32,771 nt of DNA, from positions 1-32,771 of the forward strand of contig JAFZRP010000016.1 of the NCBI GenBank assembly GCA_017619795.1. The letters are read 5' to 3'. The notes below the pieces were generated by a model, which was given only the letters and a program-made list of their open reading frames with translations, made no database searches and was not told where the DNA came from. Shown here one piece after another: positions 17,491 through 25,155 of this stretch. The first letter of the stretch is position 1; each line of letters starts with the position of its first letter. Position numbers and translations under genes: made by a program. Source of the DNA: Treponema sp. Lineage in GTDB: Bacteria > Spirochaetota > Spirochaetia > Treponematales > Treponemataceae.

Positions 17491-18787
17491 TTTCCTTCCT
17501 CAATGATTTTGCAATTCTTTTAATAATTTTTTCTTTTTCAAGTTCAGAATATCCATTATTACTTTTAGCTTCTAATTGAACCATTACAACATCATCATCC
17601 ATCACAAAAACATATGAATCATCCTGCATTTTATAAATATTCCAGCCACTCAAAAACTCTGTTTTACTGTTTACAGGAAGTAATGATGATGATGACGGAA
17701 ATGAAATATAAACACTTAATTTTCTATCCGAAAACTCCTGATATTTATTTGCAGAAGTTTTTTCAGCAGACTTTTCAAATATAGAGTTAACAGATTTTTT
17801 CTTAGTTGTCTCACTAAATTCATACGGCAACTCAAAGGACCATGTTTTATCATCAGAATAAAATCTAATAGTTTTATTCAACTGACTTTGAAGAATAAAG
17901 CAATTAAATATGATTACAAGAAACAATACAATTCCATATACTCTGTAAAAAACAGAACCTTTCTGGTCCAACAAAAACTCTTTTGAAATATTCCTTAAAA
18001 TAAAAATCACTGTAAGAAGATAGACCAGCACTGTAAGGACAAATGGAATTATAAAACTTAGTGACTCTATCTGAGCAAGCTGAATATTCTTATCAATCAT
18101 TGTATCTAAAAAGAAATCCAGCGAAAAAATAATAAAAAGAATAGTTATAGAAGCAATCATATAAAAAGACTTTTTAAGATTTCTTAACATGAAAATTAAT
18201 AATCCTGATAATGAACAGGCAGAAGAGCAGATTAAAAGTCTTACTAATAAAATCTGAACTAAATATCTTATACTTAGGGATTCAAAAACAAATGTTTCAT
18301 TTAAAAAAACAGCACAGCCAATTCCTACTCCTGCAAAACCTCCGTAAATCATGCTGTCTACAAATTCATCAAAAGAATCAAGTCTGAAAATAAATAAATC
18401 AAAAACAGCGTATATAGACAAAAGCGGAATTAACACATACTTCAAAAGAAAAAAAATTGGAAACTCTGCAATTCCTGCATTCAAAAAAACTTTATCAAAA
18501 ATTGTAATTATAAAAAAATGAATGAATAATGCAGCACAAAAGGTATATAGAATTGATTTTACTGGTTCTTTTTGTATTCGATCCATGTACCAATAATCAA
18601 AAATCCAAAATGCGGCAAAGAAAAACATAATTACAAAAATAAGAAATAAACCGAAAAAAGTTGTCGTCTCTAATTCAAAAGAACCTATTCTTGTAAAACT
18701 AAGAGCATAGAAAAGAACTGCAAAAATAAGCGATAGAACTGCAGAGTTTATAACTTTTTTATAAACTTTATTACTTAAATCAATCAT
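17480..18787 (-). CDS. PrsW-like polytopic membrane protein, catalytic residues degraded
   Basis: The first about 285 residues hold eight or so hydrophobic helices. The order MDRIQKEP, then LDSFDEFVDSMIYGGFAGVG, then FLNETFVFESLSIRY resembles the PrsW/protease-prsW family of intramembrane metalloproteases (typical elements: DR-x-x-EP, the Glu-Glu-x-x-Lys helix, DGxVYGxxxGxGFAxxEN). The Glu-Glu helix is not visible: the corresponding segment reads FFLLKYVLIPLL, with only the Lys left. The expected later His is replaced (LICSSACSLSG). Only Glu164 near the third element remains. Residues 305-435 are a soluble tail, probably periplasmic, beginning FYSDDKTWSFELPYEF. It is likely a non-proteolytic membrane sensor or scaffold derived from PrsW. 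The gene follows the RyR gene by 3 bp and overlaps the protease gene. Confidence in the family is moderate. Confidence 0.6.
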   Translation of the reverse strand: MIDLSNKVYKKVINSAVLSLIFAVLFYALSFTRIGSFELETTTFFGLFLIFVIMFFFAAFWIFDYWYMDRIQKEPVKSILYTFCAALFIHFFIITIFDKVFLNAGIAEFPIFFLLKYVLIPLLSIYAVFDLFIFRLDSFDEFVDSMIYGGFAGVGIGCAVFLNETFVFESLSIRYLVQILLVRLLICSSACSLSGLLIFMLRNLKKSFYMIASITILFIIFSLDFFLDTMIDKNIQLAQIESLSFIIPFVLTVLVYLLTVIFILRNISKEFLLDQKGSVFYRVYGIVLFLVIIFNCFILQSQLNKTIRFYSDDKTWSFELPYEFSETTKKKSVNSIFEKSAEKTSANKYQEFSDRKLSVYISFPSSSSLLPVNSKTEFLSGWNIYKMQDDSYVFVMDDDVVMVQLEAKSNNGYSELEKEKIIKRIAKSLRKENEK

Positions 18788-18790
18788 AAA

Positions 18791-19048
18791 TTATTTATTC
18801 CTTGAAATTGAATATCCGAGTTCTAACAATGCATTTACAACAGTCCTAACTGTTTCGCGGTCGTATTCTTTTTCATATTCTGGAAGTTCATCATAAGGAA
18901 CTATACATGGGGTTGTTTTTTTAGCATCATCTCGTTCCTTACTATAAGTCCAACCTTCCTGCATACGTTTTTTCATCCATGAAATATGGACTTGTTCTGA
19001 AACCTGTTCGAGAAGTTCTTTAGAAATAGGTGGTTCATTTAAAGGCAT
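18791..19048 (-). CDS. Stand-alone RyR-domain protein
   Basis: All 85 residues form one RyR (ryanodine-receptor repeat) domain: HISWMKKRMQEGWTYSKERD carries the W...R...GW.Y..RD signature, then TPCIVPYDELPEYEKEYDRE and LLELGYSI complete it. In bacteria this domain occurs in conflict and signalling operons and is proposed to bind a small ligand or nucleotide. It is the first gene after a likely promoter (19069-19096). The ATG has only a weak purine-rich tract (AGAGAGAG) upstream. It is 3 bp from the PrsW-like gene. A second, more divergent RyR domain ends the Rossmann membrane protein of the same operon, so the two could sense the same signal. Confidence 0.9.
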   Translation of the reverse strand: MPLNEPPISKELLEQVSEQVHISWMKKRMQEGWTYSKERDDAKKTTPCIVPYDELPEYEKEYDRETVRTVVNALLELGYSISRNK

Positions 19049-19068
19049 TTTTTCTCTCTCTTATAAAA

Positions 19069-19096
19069 AGTATAACATGATTGAATTAAAGCGCAA
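19069..19096 (-). promoter_or_regulatory. Likely promoter for the RyR-PrsW-protease-TIR operon
   Basis: Read on the minus strand, TTGCGC (19096-19091) is followed after 16 bases by TATACT (19074-19069). This is a fair sigma-70-type match in the 70-bp gap between the Hsp70-like gene and the RyR gene. A start site about seven bases on would leave a short leader before the ATG at 19048. No terminator for the upstream Hsp70 unit is visible in the gap, so read-through is also possible. Confidence 0.5.
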
Positions 19097-19118
19097 TAGA
19101 AAAATTGTTTTCTCCCCC

Positions 19119-21113
19119 TCACCCAATCGTGTTAATCTCATTCAAAGCTTCAATTTCTTTTTCTATGCACTCGCGAACCTGCATTTGTGCAGAAGAAAGA
19201 AACTCTTTGTTTTTATTTTTCAATTCCGAAGATAAGTCACGGACTATTTTCTTTTTCATTCCCTGAAGCTTTCTGTCGGTAAAAAGCCTTTTAGCAACTG
19301 CTGGCTTTAGCTCAACCTTTTTTTCAAGGAGTCGTTCCAGTCTGTCTGTTCCGAAAAGGACTGCAACAAAGGCAACCACAAAACCAATTATCATTGTAAC
19401 CGGTTGAGAAAAAATTATAACAAAAACAAAACCAGCTATGCCGGCTAAAAGATTGTTTATAAGCGTGTACAGGCTGCCGAATGCGGAAAAGTGTTCATTT
19501 TTTAATTCATAGCCGAAGGTATTTTGGAAAAGCTGCTCATCGGTAAGACAGATATTGTGGAGCGAAAACCATTGTGAAATATCGTGGCGAATCTCAAACT
19601 CAATGTCATTTCCAAGCATCTTTAAGATTTCAGAGGTTAATGTCTTTATTGAAGCTTCTTTTTCAACAAGCTTATCCTGTATTTCCGCTTTCAATTCTTC
19701 AATTTTTCCACCCCGCTCCCTAAAGTCCACTATCAGTGGAATAACTTCCTTTTCATAAACCTCAACAATTACCGTATCCGCAATTGATTCAAGTTTCCCC
19801 TCAATCAGCGCTTTCATTTTCGCATTCAATCCAGGCTTATCTTTGCTTCCTTCCATAAACGCAGGCAATTCCTTTTTCAAAACTCCCTGAATCTCAACAT
19901 TCCGTTTTTTCAGCGCCGGGATGATGGAGAGCCCCTCGGAAATTGTCGCATAAGGTCTGTCGCTTCTAATAATCCTTGCTCCAGGAATATATTTTTTTAC
20001 AATATCAGAAACAAAATACCACAAGCTGCTTCCACCAGCTAAAATAACGTACTGAATATCTTTAAAAGCAAGTCTGGAAATATCGGCAGATTCCCCAGCT
20101 CCATTCTCAAAACCTGAAACAAAGGCTTTTTCAAACCAGCCAAGCAGATCAATTGCTTCATTAGAATTACTGCCACCACCCAAGGCTTCAAAATATCTTC
20201 TGAAGGTTTCAGATTTTCTGTAATTCCTTGCCCTATGCTCAAAAGTCTTTTCATTTATATTATCAAGATGACCGTAATTTGCGATTGTTTTACGAATACC
20301 TGCGCTTCTTTCCAGAGAAATGATTTCAGAAAACTTTTCTTTTACATCCTTACAATCAACTAAAAGTGTAAAAATCTCGCGTCCGGCATTTCTCAATTCA
20401 CCAAGCATTTTTGGATTTTCGTCAATAAACCACTGGAAAAACAAATCATCAAAAAGACGTCCGCCCAAAGCTGTATCACCCCAGGCTTTTACAATATGAC
20501 CGCCGTTCATTACCGCAAAATCACAAGTTCCGCCGCCAAAATCAATTACCATAATCCCTTTTTGAGCGTCTACTGCAGAAAGTGCTCCCATTGCAACATG
20601 ATACAGCAGCGCACCAACAGGCTCTTCTACAAATCTTACAGCACCATATCCTGCATTTTTTGCAATTTCAGCAAGCACCGATGAATAAGTTTTCCCGTCA
20701 TTTTTTTCGTCATTGGCAGCTTTACTTTCGCAAGGCATTCCAAAAATTACCTGCATCTCCTGAGGAGAAAGCTCTATTTTATTCTGCTGTGCATTTTCCA
20801 GAATTGTTGATAAATAAACCTGCGCTAAAGCCCTTGCCTTTTCGGAAGTTTTTATTTCCGGCTTAAATTGAGAGTAAAACTTATATCGTTTTCTTTCGGC
20901 CTCAATTGCATCTGCATATTCTTCAATTGCAACATCGCCAATCAGAGGATTTTTTCCTTCACGTTCGAGTACAGCCGTTGAGATTCCTTCCCTATTAGAT
21001 GAAAAATGAATCCCATGCGGCAGACATTCAGTTGAAGAGCATTTTGTAAAATATGTATTAACCGTACCAAAATCTACGGCAAGAACATCTTCCTTTTGAT
21101 TTTTCAGCATCAT
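19119..21113 (-). CDS. Membrane-anchored Hsp70-like ATPase without substrate-binding domain
   Basis: Residues 8-400 are an Hsp70-type actin-fold ATPase: LAVDFGTVNT (phosphate 1), FVEEPVGALLYH, VIDFGGGTCDFAV (phosphate 2), WGDTALGGRLFDD, and VILAGGSSLWYF (adenosine motif). The ATP-site motifs are intact, unlike those of the RtcB fusion. The usual beta-sandwich substrate-binding domain is absent. Instead, residues 430-540 are helical with coiled-coil character (FRERGGKIEELKAEIQDKLV), followed by two adjacent membrane helices (about 552-570 and 571-588) and a basic helical tail to 664, so both ends should face the cytoplasm. It overlaps the upstream membrane-protein gene by 4 bp (ATGA), indicating translational coupling and perhaps a complex. 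A chaperone-like ATP switch at the membrane is a reasonable role but is inferred. Confidence 0.85.
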   Translation of the reverse strand: MMLKNQKEDVLAVDFGTVNTYFTKCSSTECLPHGIHFSSNREGISTAVLEREGKNPLIGDVAIEEYADAIEAERKRYKFYSQFKPEIKTSEKARALAQVYLSTILENAQQNKIELSPQEMQVIFGMPCESKAANDEKNDGKTYSSVLAEIAKNAGYGAVRFVEEPVGALLYHVAMGALSAVDAQKGIMVIDFGGGTCDFAVMNGGHIVKAWGDTALGGRLFDDLFFQWFIDENPKMLGELRNAGREIFTLLVDCKDVKEKFSEIISLERSAGIRKTIANYGHLDNINEKTFEHRARNYRKSETFRRYFEALGGGSNSNEAIDLLGWFEKAFVSGFENGAGESADISRLAFKDIQYVILAGGSSLWYFVSDIVKKYIPGARIIRSDRPYATISEGLSIIPALKKRNVEIQGVLKKELPAFMEGSKDKPGLNAKMKALIEGKLESIADTVIVEVYEKEVIPLIVDFRERGGKIEELKAEIQDKLVEKEASIKTLTSEILKMLGNDIEFEIRHDISQWFSLHNICLTDEQLFQNTFGYELKNEHFSAFGSLYTLINNLLAGIAGFVFVIIFSQPVTMIIGFVVAFVAVLFGTDRLERLLEKKVELKPAVAKRLFTDRKLQGMKKKIVRDLSSELKNKNKEFLSSAQMQVRECIEKEIEALNEINTIG

Positions 21114-22147
21114 TTTCTATTTTTCCTGACAAGTCCTTTTTTAATTACAATTCCATCCTTTACAATCGCTTCACTTTCCACAAAAAAAGGATCTCCCTCT
21201 TCAATTGAGCCATACCTGTCATAAAACTCAATCAAAGAATTATCCCATATCAACGCTCTTTTATCCTTTTTATTCTCTCCACCCGCTTCAATTCCAAATC
21301 TCTTAAGATATTGAGTTGCAAACGAAACCTCACGGTTCATATCGTCCAGGCTGTTCAGCTTATTGATTTTTCCAAGCTCTTCCACCATAAATGCAATAGC
21401 CTGGTCATTATGAGCTTTAATTCCGCCGTCTCCAAGCATTTTACCTGTAAGCTCATATGCAAAGCTGACCTGACTCAGCCACCAGTCAATACTGGAATCA
21501 AGATACTCTGAATACAAGGTTTTATTAAACTTATCCTCCGATTTCATAAAAAGAATTACAAAAATAGCCGCCAGGAGCAAGCCAAGCTTTTTGAATAAGT
21601 TCTTTTTTCCTCGCAAGGATTTTACAAAGCTTGAAAAAGCAAAGGAAGAAAAGCTTGCCACACCAAGAATTACAAGCAGTCTTCTCCTGAGCTTTTGATT
21701 TTTAGCTACAAGACCAAGCAACCAGGTAAATAAAAAGGCACCTGCAGCTCCACCCACAAGTAATCCCAAAGATGATGAAAGATGGAAAAACTCAAAAACA
21801 GCTTCAAACAACAGTCCGCCTGCAACACTTCCAACTCCACTTGCAATTGCAATCCGTAAAATTGAAGCCTGAGTGTTTACAACCGGCGAAATTATTGGTA
21901 ATTGTATTTTTTCTTCTATTAAATAGGATTTTATTACGTTTTTCAGCTTATCTGTTTTATTTATGTCGTTGCTGACTATACCAAGTCGTGTATTTTCCTT
22001 TATCCATGAGTCTGATAAAATCTGCTGCTGCAAAAAAGCTTCCGTTTTTTCGGTTGCTACAGCTAAAGCTTCTTTTGAAGGAACTTTTTTATACTGTAAG
22101 GCTGACCAGAAAACCTTTGAAGCCTGTTTTTTTATTTCTCTGACCAT
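21110..22147 (-). CDS. Glycine-rich membrane protein coupled to the Hsp70-like gene
   Basis: I do not recognise the family. The 345-residue protein has a basic, helical N-terminus (REIKKQASKVFWSALQYKK) and a hydrophobic glycine-rich middle with helices near 108-130, 133-150, 160-180 and 190-205 (GVGSVAGGLLFEAVFEFF and LGLLVGGAAGAFLFTWLLG). A soluble C-terminal half follows (EYLDSSIDWWLSQVSFAYEL, FMVEELGKINKLN). The glycine-rich helix pair recalls membrane parts of DUF697/YcjF-type or lysis-like proteins, but this is only a resemblance. It is first in the minus-strand block, shares a 127-bp intergenic region with the divergent superoxide reductase gene, and overlaps the Hsp70-like gene by 4 bp. 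No clear ribosome binding site precedes its ATG. Confidence 0.7.
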   Translation of the reverse strand: MVREIKKQASKVFWSALQYKKVPSKEALAVATEKTEAFLQQQILSDSWIKENTRLGIVSNDINKTDKLKNVIKSYLIEEKIQLPIISPVVNTQASILRIAIASGVGSVAGGLLFEAVFEFFHLSSSLGLLVGGAAGAFLFTWLLGLVAKNQKLRRRLLVILGVASFSSFAFSSFVKSLRGKKNLFKKLGLLLAAIFVILFMKSEDKFNKTLYSEYLDSSIDWWLSQVSFAYELTGKMLGDGGIKAHNDQAIAFMVEELGKINKLNSLDDMNREVSFATQYLKRFGIEAGGENKKDKRALIWDNSLIEFYDRYGSIEEGDPFFVESEAIVKDGIVIKKGLVRKNRK

Positions 22148-22209
22148 AACGTTAATTGTACACTAATTTTTCCATAATCGGTATTTTTTTTCAACTTTCC
22201 CGCTTTTTT

Positions 22210-22240
22210 TTAACACTTTAAGCTGGTTATAGTGTATAAT
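22210..22240 (+). promoter_or_regulatory. Promoter of the superoxide reductase operon with overlapping palindrome
   Basis: A perfect -10 element TATAAT lies at 22235-22240. The best upstream element is TTAACA at 22210-22215, 19 bases away, so the -35 is weak. The 13-base inverted repeat TTATAGTGTATAA (22227-22239) covers the -10 and could be an operator. It does not fit the PerR consensus when aligned. Confidence 0.5.
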
Positions 22241-22274
22241 CTAATTCAATATCTTTTCACTAGGGAGAAACATT

Positions 22275-22652
22275 ATGGAATTGAAATTTTACAGATGCAA
22301 ACACTGCGGAAAAATCATTGCGATTGTTAATGACACAAAAGTTCCAACAATCTGCTGCGGGGAAGCTATGGAACAGATAATTCCAGGAACTACAGATGCG
22401 GCTGTTGAGAAACACGTACCTGTTATCACAAAAAATGGCAATATAATAGAAGTAAAAGTAGGTTCTGTAGACCATCCAATGGCACCAGAGCATTACATAG
22501 AATGGATTGCTTTAAGAACAAAACAGGGCAATCAGCGCAAAGTTCTCAAACCGGGTGATGCACCAGCTGCAACCTTCGCTTTGGTTGACGGTGATGAAGT
22601 AATTGAAGCTTTCGCTTACTGTAATCTTCACAGCCTTTGGGTTTCAAAATAA
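22275..22652 (+). CDS. dfx: Class I superoxide reductase (desulfoferrodoxin)
   Basis: This 125-residue cytoplasmic enzyme reduces superoxide to hydrogen peroxide without making oxygen. The N-terminal desulforedoxin site (centre I) is complete: Cys8, Cys11, Cys27, Cys28 (RCKHCG and ICCGE). The catalytic centre II ligands are present: His47 after the mobile Glu-Lys (VEKHVPV), His67 (VDHPM), His73 (EHYIEW), and Cys116 with His119 (YCNLHSLW). It is therefore a 2Fe enzyme, unlike the 1Fe neelaredoxin of Treponema pallidum, which lacks centre I. GGGAG eight bases before the ATG sets the start. It leads an operon with two rubrerythrin modules, which would remove the peroxide it makes and supply electrons through rubredoxin-type sites. 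Confidence 0.96.
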   Translation: MELKFYRCKHCGKIIAIVNDTKVPTICCGEAMEQIIPGTTDAAVEKHVPVITKNGNIIEVKVGSVDHPMAPEHYIEWIALRTKQGNQRKVLKPGDAPAATFALVDGDEVIEAFAYCNLHSLWVSK

Positions 22653-22675
22653 AATAATAATTAAGGATAGATAAA

Positions 22676-23236
22676 ATGAGCAAATATAGTGGAACAAAAA
22701 CAGAAAAAAATCTTCTTGCAGCATTTGCAGGAGAAAGTCAGGCAAGAAACAAATACACATACTTTTCAGCAATTGCTAAAAAAGACGGTTTAGACAAAAT
22801 TGCAGATATTTTCTCTAAAACAGCTAACAACGAAGAGAACCATGCAAAAATGTGGTTCAAAGAGCTTGGCGGCTTAAACTCAACAAACGAAAATCTTAAG
22901 GCTGCTGCTGACGGAGAAAACTATGAATGGACAGATATGTACGTTCAGTTTGCAAAGGAAGCCGAAGAAGAAGGTTTTGCAGAGCTGGCAGCAAAGTTCC
23001 GTGCAGTTGCAGAAATTGAAAAACGACACGAAGAACGCTACCGCTCACTCCTTAAAGATGAAGAATCTTCAGCACAGCTAAAACAGAGTACAGTAAAGGT
23101 TTGGGAATGCCTTAAATGCGGTCACATTGTTGTAGGCCCAGCAGCTCCAGATTACTGCCCTACTTGCGGCGAATACAACCAGTACTTTGAAGTTCGCGAA
23201 GACAATTACGACTTAATCCTCACCTGGGGACGATAG
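22676..23236 (+). CDS. rbr: Rubrerythrin
   Basis: A peroxide-reducing non-haem iron protein of 186 residues, normal for the family. The four-helix ferritin-like part carries the di-iron ligands in [27 protein letters not shown] and [11 protein letters not shown]. The C-terminal rubredoxin-like site has Cys pairs in WECLKCGH and YCPTCGE. It lies 23 bp after the superoxide reductase with AAGGA nine bases before the ATG. The last residues (YDLILTWGR) extend beyond the usual end. A close copy is fused to the next gene, so this locus holds a tandem rubrerythrin duplication. Confidence 0.96.
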   Translation: MSKYSGTKTEKNLLAAFAGESQARNKYTYFSAIAKKDGLDKIADIFSKTANNEENHAKMWFKELGGLNSTNENLKAAADGENYEWTDMYVQFAKEAEEEGFAELAAKFRAVAEIEKRHEERYRSLLKDEESSAQLKQSTVKVWECLKCGHIVVGPAAPDYCPTCGEYNQYFEVREDNYDLILTWGR

Positions 23237-23248
23237 GAAATCTATTTT

Positions 23249-24463
23249 ATGGATAATAAAGCATTATTCAGCTTATCGTATGGCGTTTTCATTCTCGGTA
23301 CAAAAAGCAACGGCAAAATCAATGCGTGCGTAACAAACACCTGTATGCAGGTTGCCAATGATCCGACAAGAATCGCCATTTCGGTAATAAACACGAACCT
23401 CACCTGCAGCATGATTAAGGAATCTGGAGTTTTTGCACTCTCAATCCTTGATAAAACTACTGCATTTGAAACAATCAAACGGTTCGGCTATCAGAGCGGA
23501 AAAAATGTTAATAAGTTTGACGGATTTTCGTATTCTACTGATGATGAAGGCTGCCCTTATCCTAACTCGCAGATTTGTGCGCTTATCTCTGCAAAGGTAA
23601 TCAGCTCGCAGGACTTAAAAACTCATACTCTTTTTGTTGCTGAAGTAACAGACGCAAAGCTGATGAGTAAGCAGGATCCAATAACTTATGCCTTTTACCA
23701 GAGCTACATTAAGCCAAAACCTGTAGTACAAAATTCAAATAAGATTGTTGGCTGGCGATGTAAAATCTGCGGATACGAGTACACGGGTGCAGAGCTTCCA
23801 TCAGACTTTACCTGTCCGCTTTGCGGTCATCCGGCAGAAGATTTCGAACCGATTTATGAAGCAGTTGCTTCCAATACAACTAATATATTAAATGAAAAAA
23901 CAACAGTAAGTTCTCAGGAGGAAAAGATGAACAAATACGCTGGAACACAGACAGAAAAAAACTTAGAGGCTGCATTTGCAGGAGAAAGCCAGGCTAGAAA
24001 CAAATATACATATTTTGCTTCAGTTGCTAAAAAAGAAGGCTACGAGCAGATTGCTGCAATTTTTGAAGCAACCGCAAACAACGAAAAAGAACACGCTAAA
24101 ATGTGGTTCAAAGAGCTTGCTGGAATCGGTAAAACAACAGACAATCTTAAGGCTGCTGCTGACGGTGAAAACCACGAATGGACAGACATGTACGAAGGCT
24201 TTGCAGTTACAGCTGAAAAAGAAGGCTTTAAAGAGCTTGCTGCTAAGTTCCGTGCTGTTGCCGCAATCGAAAAACATCACGAGGAACGCTACCGCGCACT
24301 TCTCAATAACATTGAAACAGCTGCTGTATTCGAAAAGAGCGAAGTAAAGGTTTGGGAATGCCGAAACTGTGGACACATCGTTGTTGGAACAAAAGCTCCA
24401 GAAGTATGTCCTGTATGTGCACACCCACAGAGCTACTTCGAAATCAGTGCTCAGAATTACTAG
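23249..24463 (+). CDS. Flavin reductase-rubredoxin-rubrerythrin fusion
   Basis: Three functional parts are read in one 404-codon frame. Residues 1-155 are an FMN-binding flavin-reductase-like domain ([37 protein letters not shown]). Residues 168-202 are a rubredoxin domain ([25 protein letters not shown]; Cys171, 174, 189, 192). Together these equal the high-molecular-weight rubredoxin (Hrb) of clostridia and acetogens, an electron donor to oxygen-detoxifying proteins. After a linker (203-226), residues 227-404 are a complete rubrerythrin with its own rubredoxin site ([16 protein letters not shown]). The electron chain NAD(P)H-FMN-rubredoxin-di-iron site could thus lie in one chain. The linker contains a strong ribosome binding site and ATG at 23927, so a separate 178-residue rubrerythrin may also be made. 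An assembly or sequencing slip that joined two genes is the main alternative. Confidence 0.9.
   Translation: MDNKALFSLSYGVFILGTKSNGKINACVTNTCMQVANDPTRIAISVINTNLTCSMIKESGVFALSILDKTTAFETIKRFGYQSGKNVNKFDGFSYSTDDEGCPYPNSQICALISAKVISSQDLKTHTLFVAEVTDAKLMSKQDPITYAFYQSYIKPKPVVQNSNKIVGWRCKICGYEYTGAELPSDFTCPLCGHPAEDFEPIYEAVASNTTNILNEKTTVSSQEEKMNKYAGTQTEKNLEAAFAGESQARNKYTYFASVAKKEGYEQIAAIFEATANNEKEHAKMWFKELAGIGKTTDNLKAAADGENHEWTDMYEGFAVTAEKEGFKELAAKFRAVAAIEKHHEERYRALLNNIETAAVFEKSEVKVWECRNCGHIVVGTKAPEVCPVCAHPQSYFEISAQNY
23916..23929 (+). promoter_or_regulatory. Strong internal ribosome binding site and start codon inside the fusion gene
   Basis: AGGAGG at 23916-23921 lies five bases before ATG at 23927-23929, in frame with the fusion. 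This ATG begins [12 protein letters not shown], which aligns with the normal start of the neighbouring rubrerythrin ([12 protein letters not shown]). Initiation here would give a stand-alone rubrerythrin ending at 24463. Confidence 0.75.
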
Positions 24464-24544
24464 CGAATGCTACCAATCCATTTATTTATAAAAGTTTTTT
24501 GACGGAGACAGTAAACATATTTTTATAAATTAAGGATGATTTTT

Positions 24545-24952
24545 ATGAAACACATTAAGACTCTTTTTGTACTTACATTACTTTGCGGTATTGCATTTGC
24601 TTTTAGTTCTTGCCAGACAAACCCAACTGCAGGTTTGGACGAAATTTCTTTTGAGGAAATCTTGAAAGCAGATTTGTATGATGAATACAATTCAAAAACA
24701 GAAACAATTACCTATAATACAGAAGGTCAGGAAACAAGTCATGATACTGAATCAGGAGTTGTAACTGGTGCAGAAGTAAAAGCATATGCCACTGTAAGCA
24801 AAGGTTTAATTGAAGGTATTAAGATTCTGACTTACTATGAAGGCCGTGTTTGTGCAAACAAAAAATATTCAAAAATAGTTATCTATTTTTATACAAAAAC
24901 AAAAGACGGCACTATAACAAGTGAAGTAATTACAACGTACACTAAGAAATAA
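24545..24952 (+). CDS. Small predicted lipoprotein of unknown function
   Basis: The 135-residue product begins MKHIKTLFVLTLL and has a lipobox-like AFSSC with Cys23, so it should be lipid-anchored on the outside of the inner membrane or in the outer membrane. An in-frame ATG at 24536 overlaps the AAGGA ribosome binding site (24532-24536), which sits eight bases before 24545. The later start is therefore chosen. The mature part repeats the pattern ISFEEILKADLYDEYNSKTE and ends in beta-strand-like segments (KIVIYFYTKTKDGTITSEVI). No family recognised. A strong terminator follows at once. TTGACG at 24499-24504 could be a -35, but its matching -10 would put the start site inside the ribosome binding site. 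Confidence 0.75.
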   Translation: MKHIKTLFVLTLLCGIAFAFSSCQTNPTAGLDEISFEEILKADLYDEYNSKTETITYNTEGQETSHDTESGVVTGAEVKAYATVSKGLIEGIKILTYYEGRVCANKKYSKIVIYFYTKTKDGTITSEVITTYTKK

Positions 24953-24971
24953 GATTTTGTAAATCTTACAC

Positions 24972-24998
24972 AAGGCTGTCTTCGGACAGCCTTTTTTT
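24972..24998 (+). terminator. Rho-independent terminator after the lipoprotein gene
   Basis: AAGGCTGTC (24972-24980), a TTCG loop, and GACAGCCTT (24985-24993) form a 9-bp stem with a stable tetraloop, followed by a T run to 24998. It lies 20 bp after the stop codon and insulates the iron-uptake operon from the upstream genes. Confidence 0.93.
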
Positions 24999-25059
24999 AT
25001 TCCCCTTCCCTTTATCCGAAACTCGTATTTTTTTTTGTTAGTCACAACTTTCATATAAG

Positions 25060-25073
25060 TTAGTTATACCTAA
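25060..25073 (+). promoter_or_regulatory. DtxR-type operator box 1 upstream of feoA
   Basis: TTAGTTATACCTAA fits TTAG-N6-CTAA, the core of DtxR/IdeR-type operators. It ends five bases before the -35 element TTGACA. Confidence 0.6.
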
Positions 25074-25077
25074 TCTA

Positions 25078-25106
25078 TTGACATTTTTGTTAGTTAATAC
25101 TAATTT
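25078..25106 (+). promoter_or_regulatory. Likely feo promoter
   Basis: A perfect -35 TTGACA (25078-25083) is followed after 17 bases by TAATTT (25101-25106), a poor -10 with three of six matches. Operator box 2 fills most of the spacer. Alternatives further downstream, such as TATACT at 25138-25143, lack a good -35. Confidence 0.5.
25090..25103 (+). promoter_or_regulatory. DtxR-type operator box 2 upstream of feoA
   Basis: TTAGTTAATACTAA is a full TTAG-N6-CTAA match located between the -35 and -10 of the likely feo promoter. A repressor bound here would block polymerase. It starts 30 bp after box 1. Confidence 0.62.
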
Positions 25107-25122
25107 AACTACATACAAATAG

Positions 25123-25139
25123 TTAGTTATACATAACTA
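25123..25139 (+). promoter_or_regulatory. DtxR-type operator box 3 upstream of feoA
   Basis: TTAGTTATACATAA differs from TTAG-N6-CTAA at one base. It overlaps a perfect inverted repeat TAGTTAT-AC-ATAACTA (25124-25139). It starts 33 bp after box 2. Confidence 0.58.
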
Positions 25140-25155
25140 TACTATAAACTAATTG

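Noticed and set aside
22153..22160. TACAAT as a minus-strand -10 for the glycine-rich membrane protein gene
   Set aside because: It would make the transcript leaderless and no -35 was found at a suitable distance.
22227..22239. Possible PerR box at the superoxide reductase promoter
   Set aside because: The palindrome does not align with the 7-1-7 PerR consensus; kept only as an unnamed palindrome.
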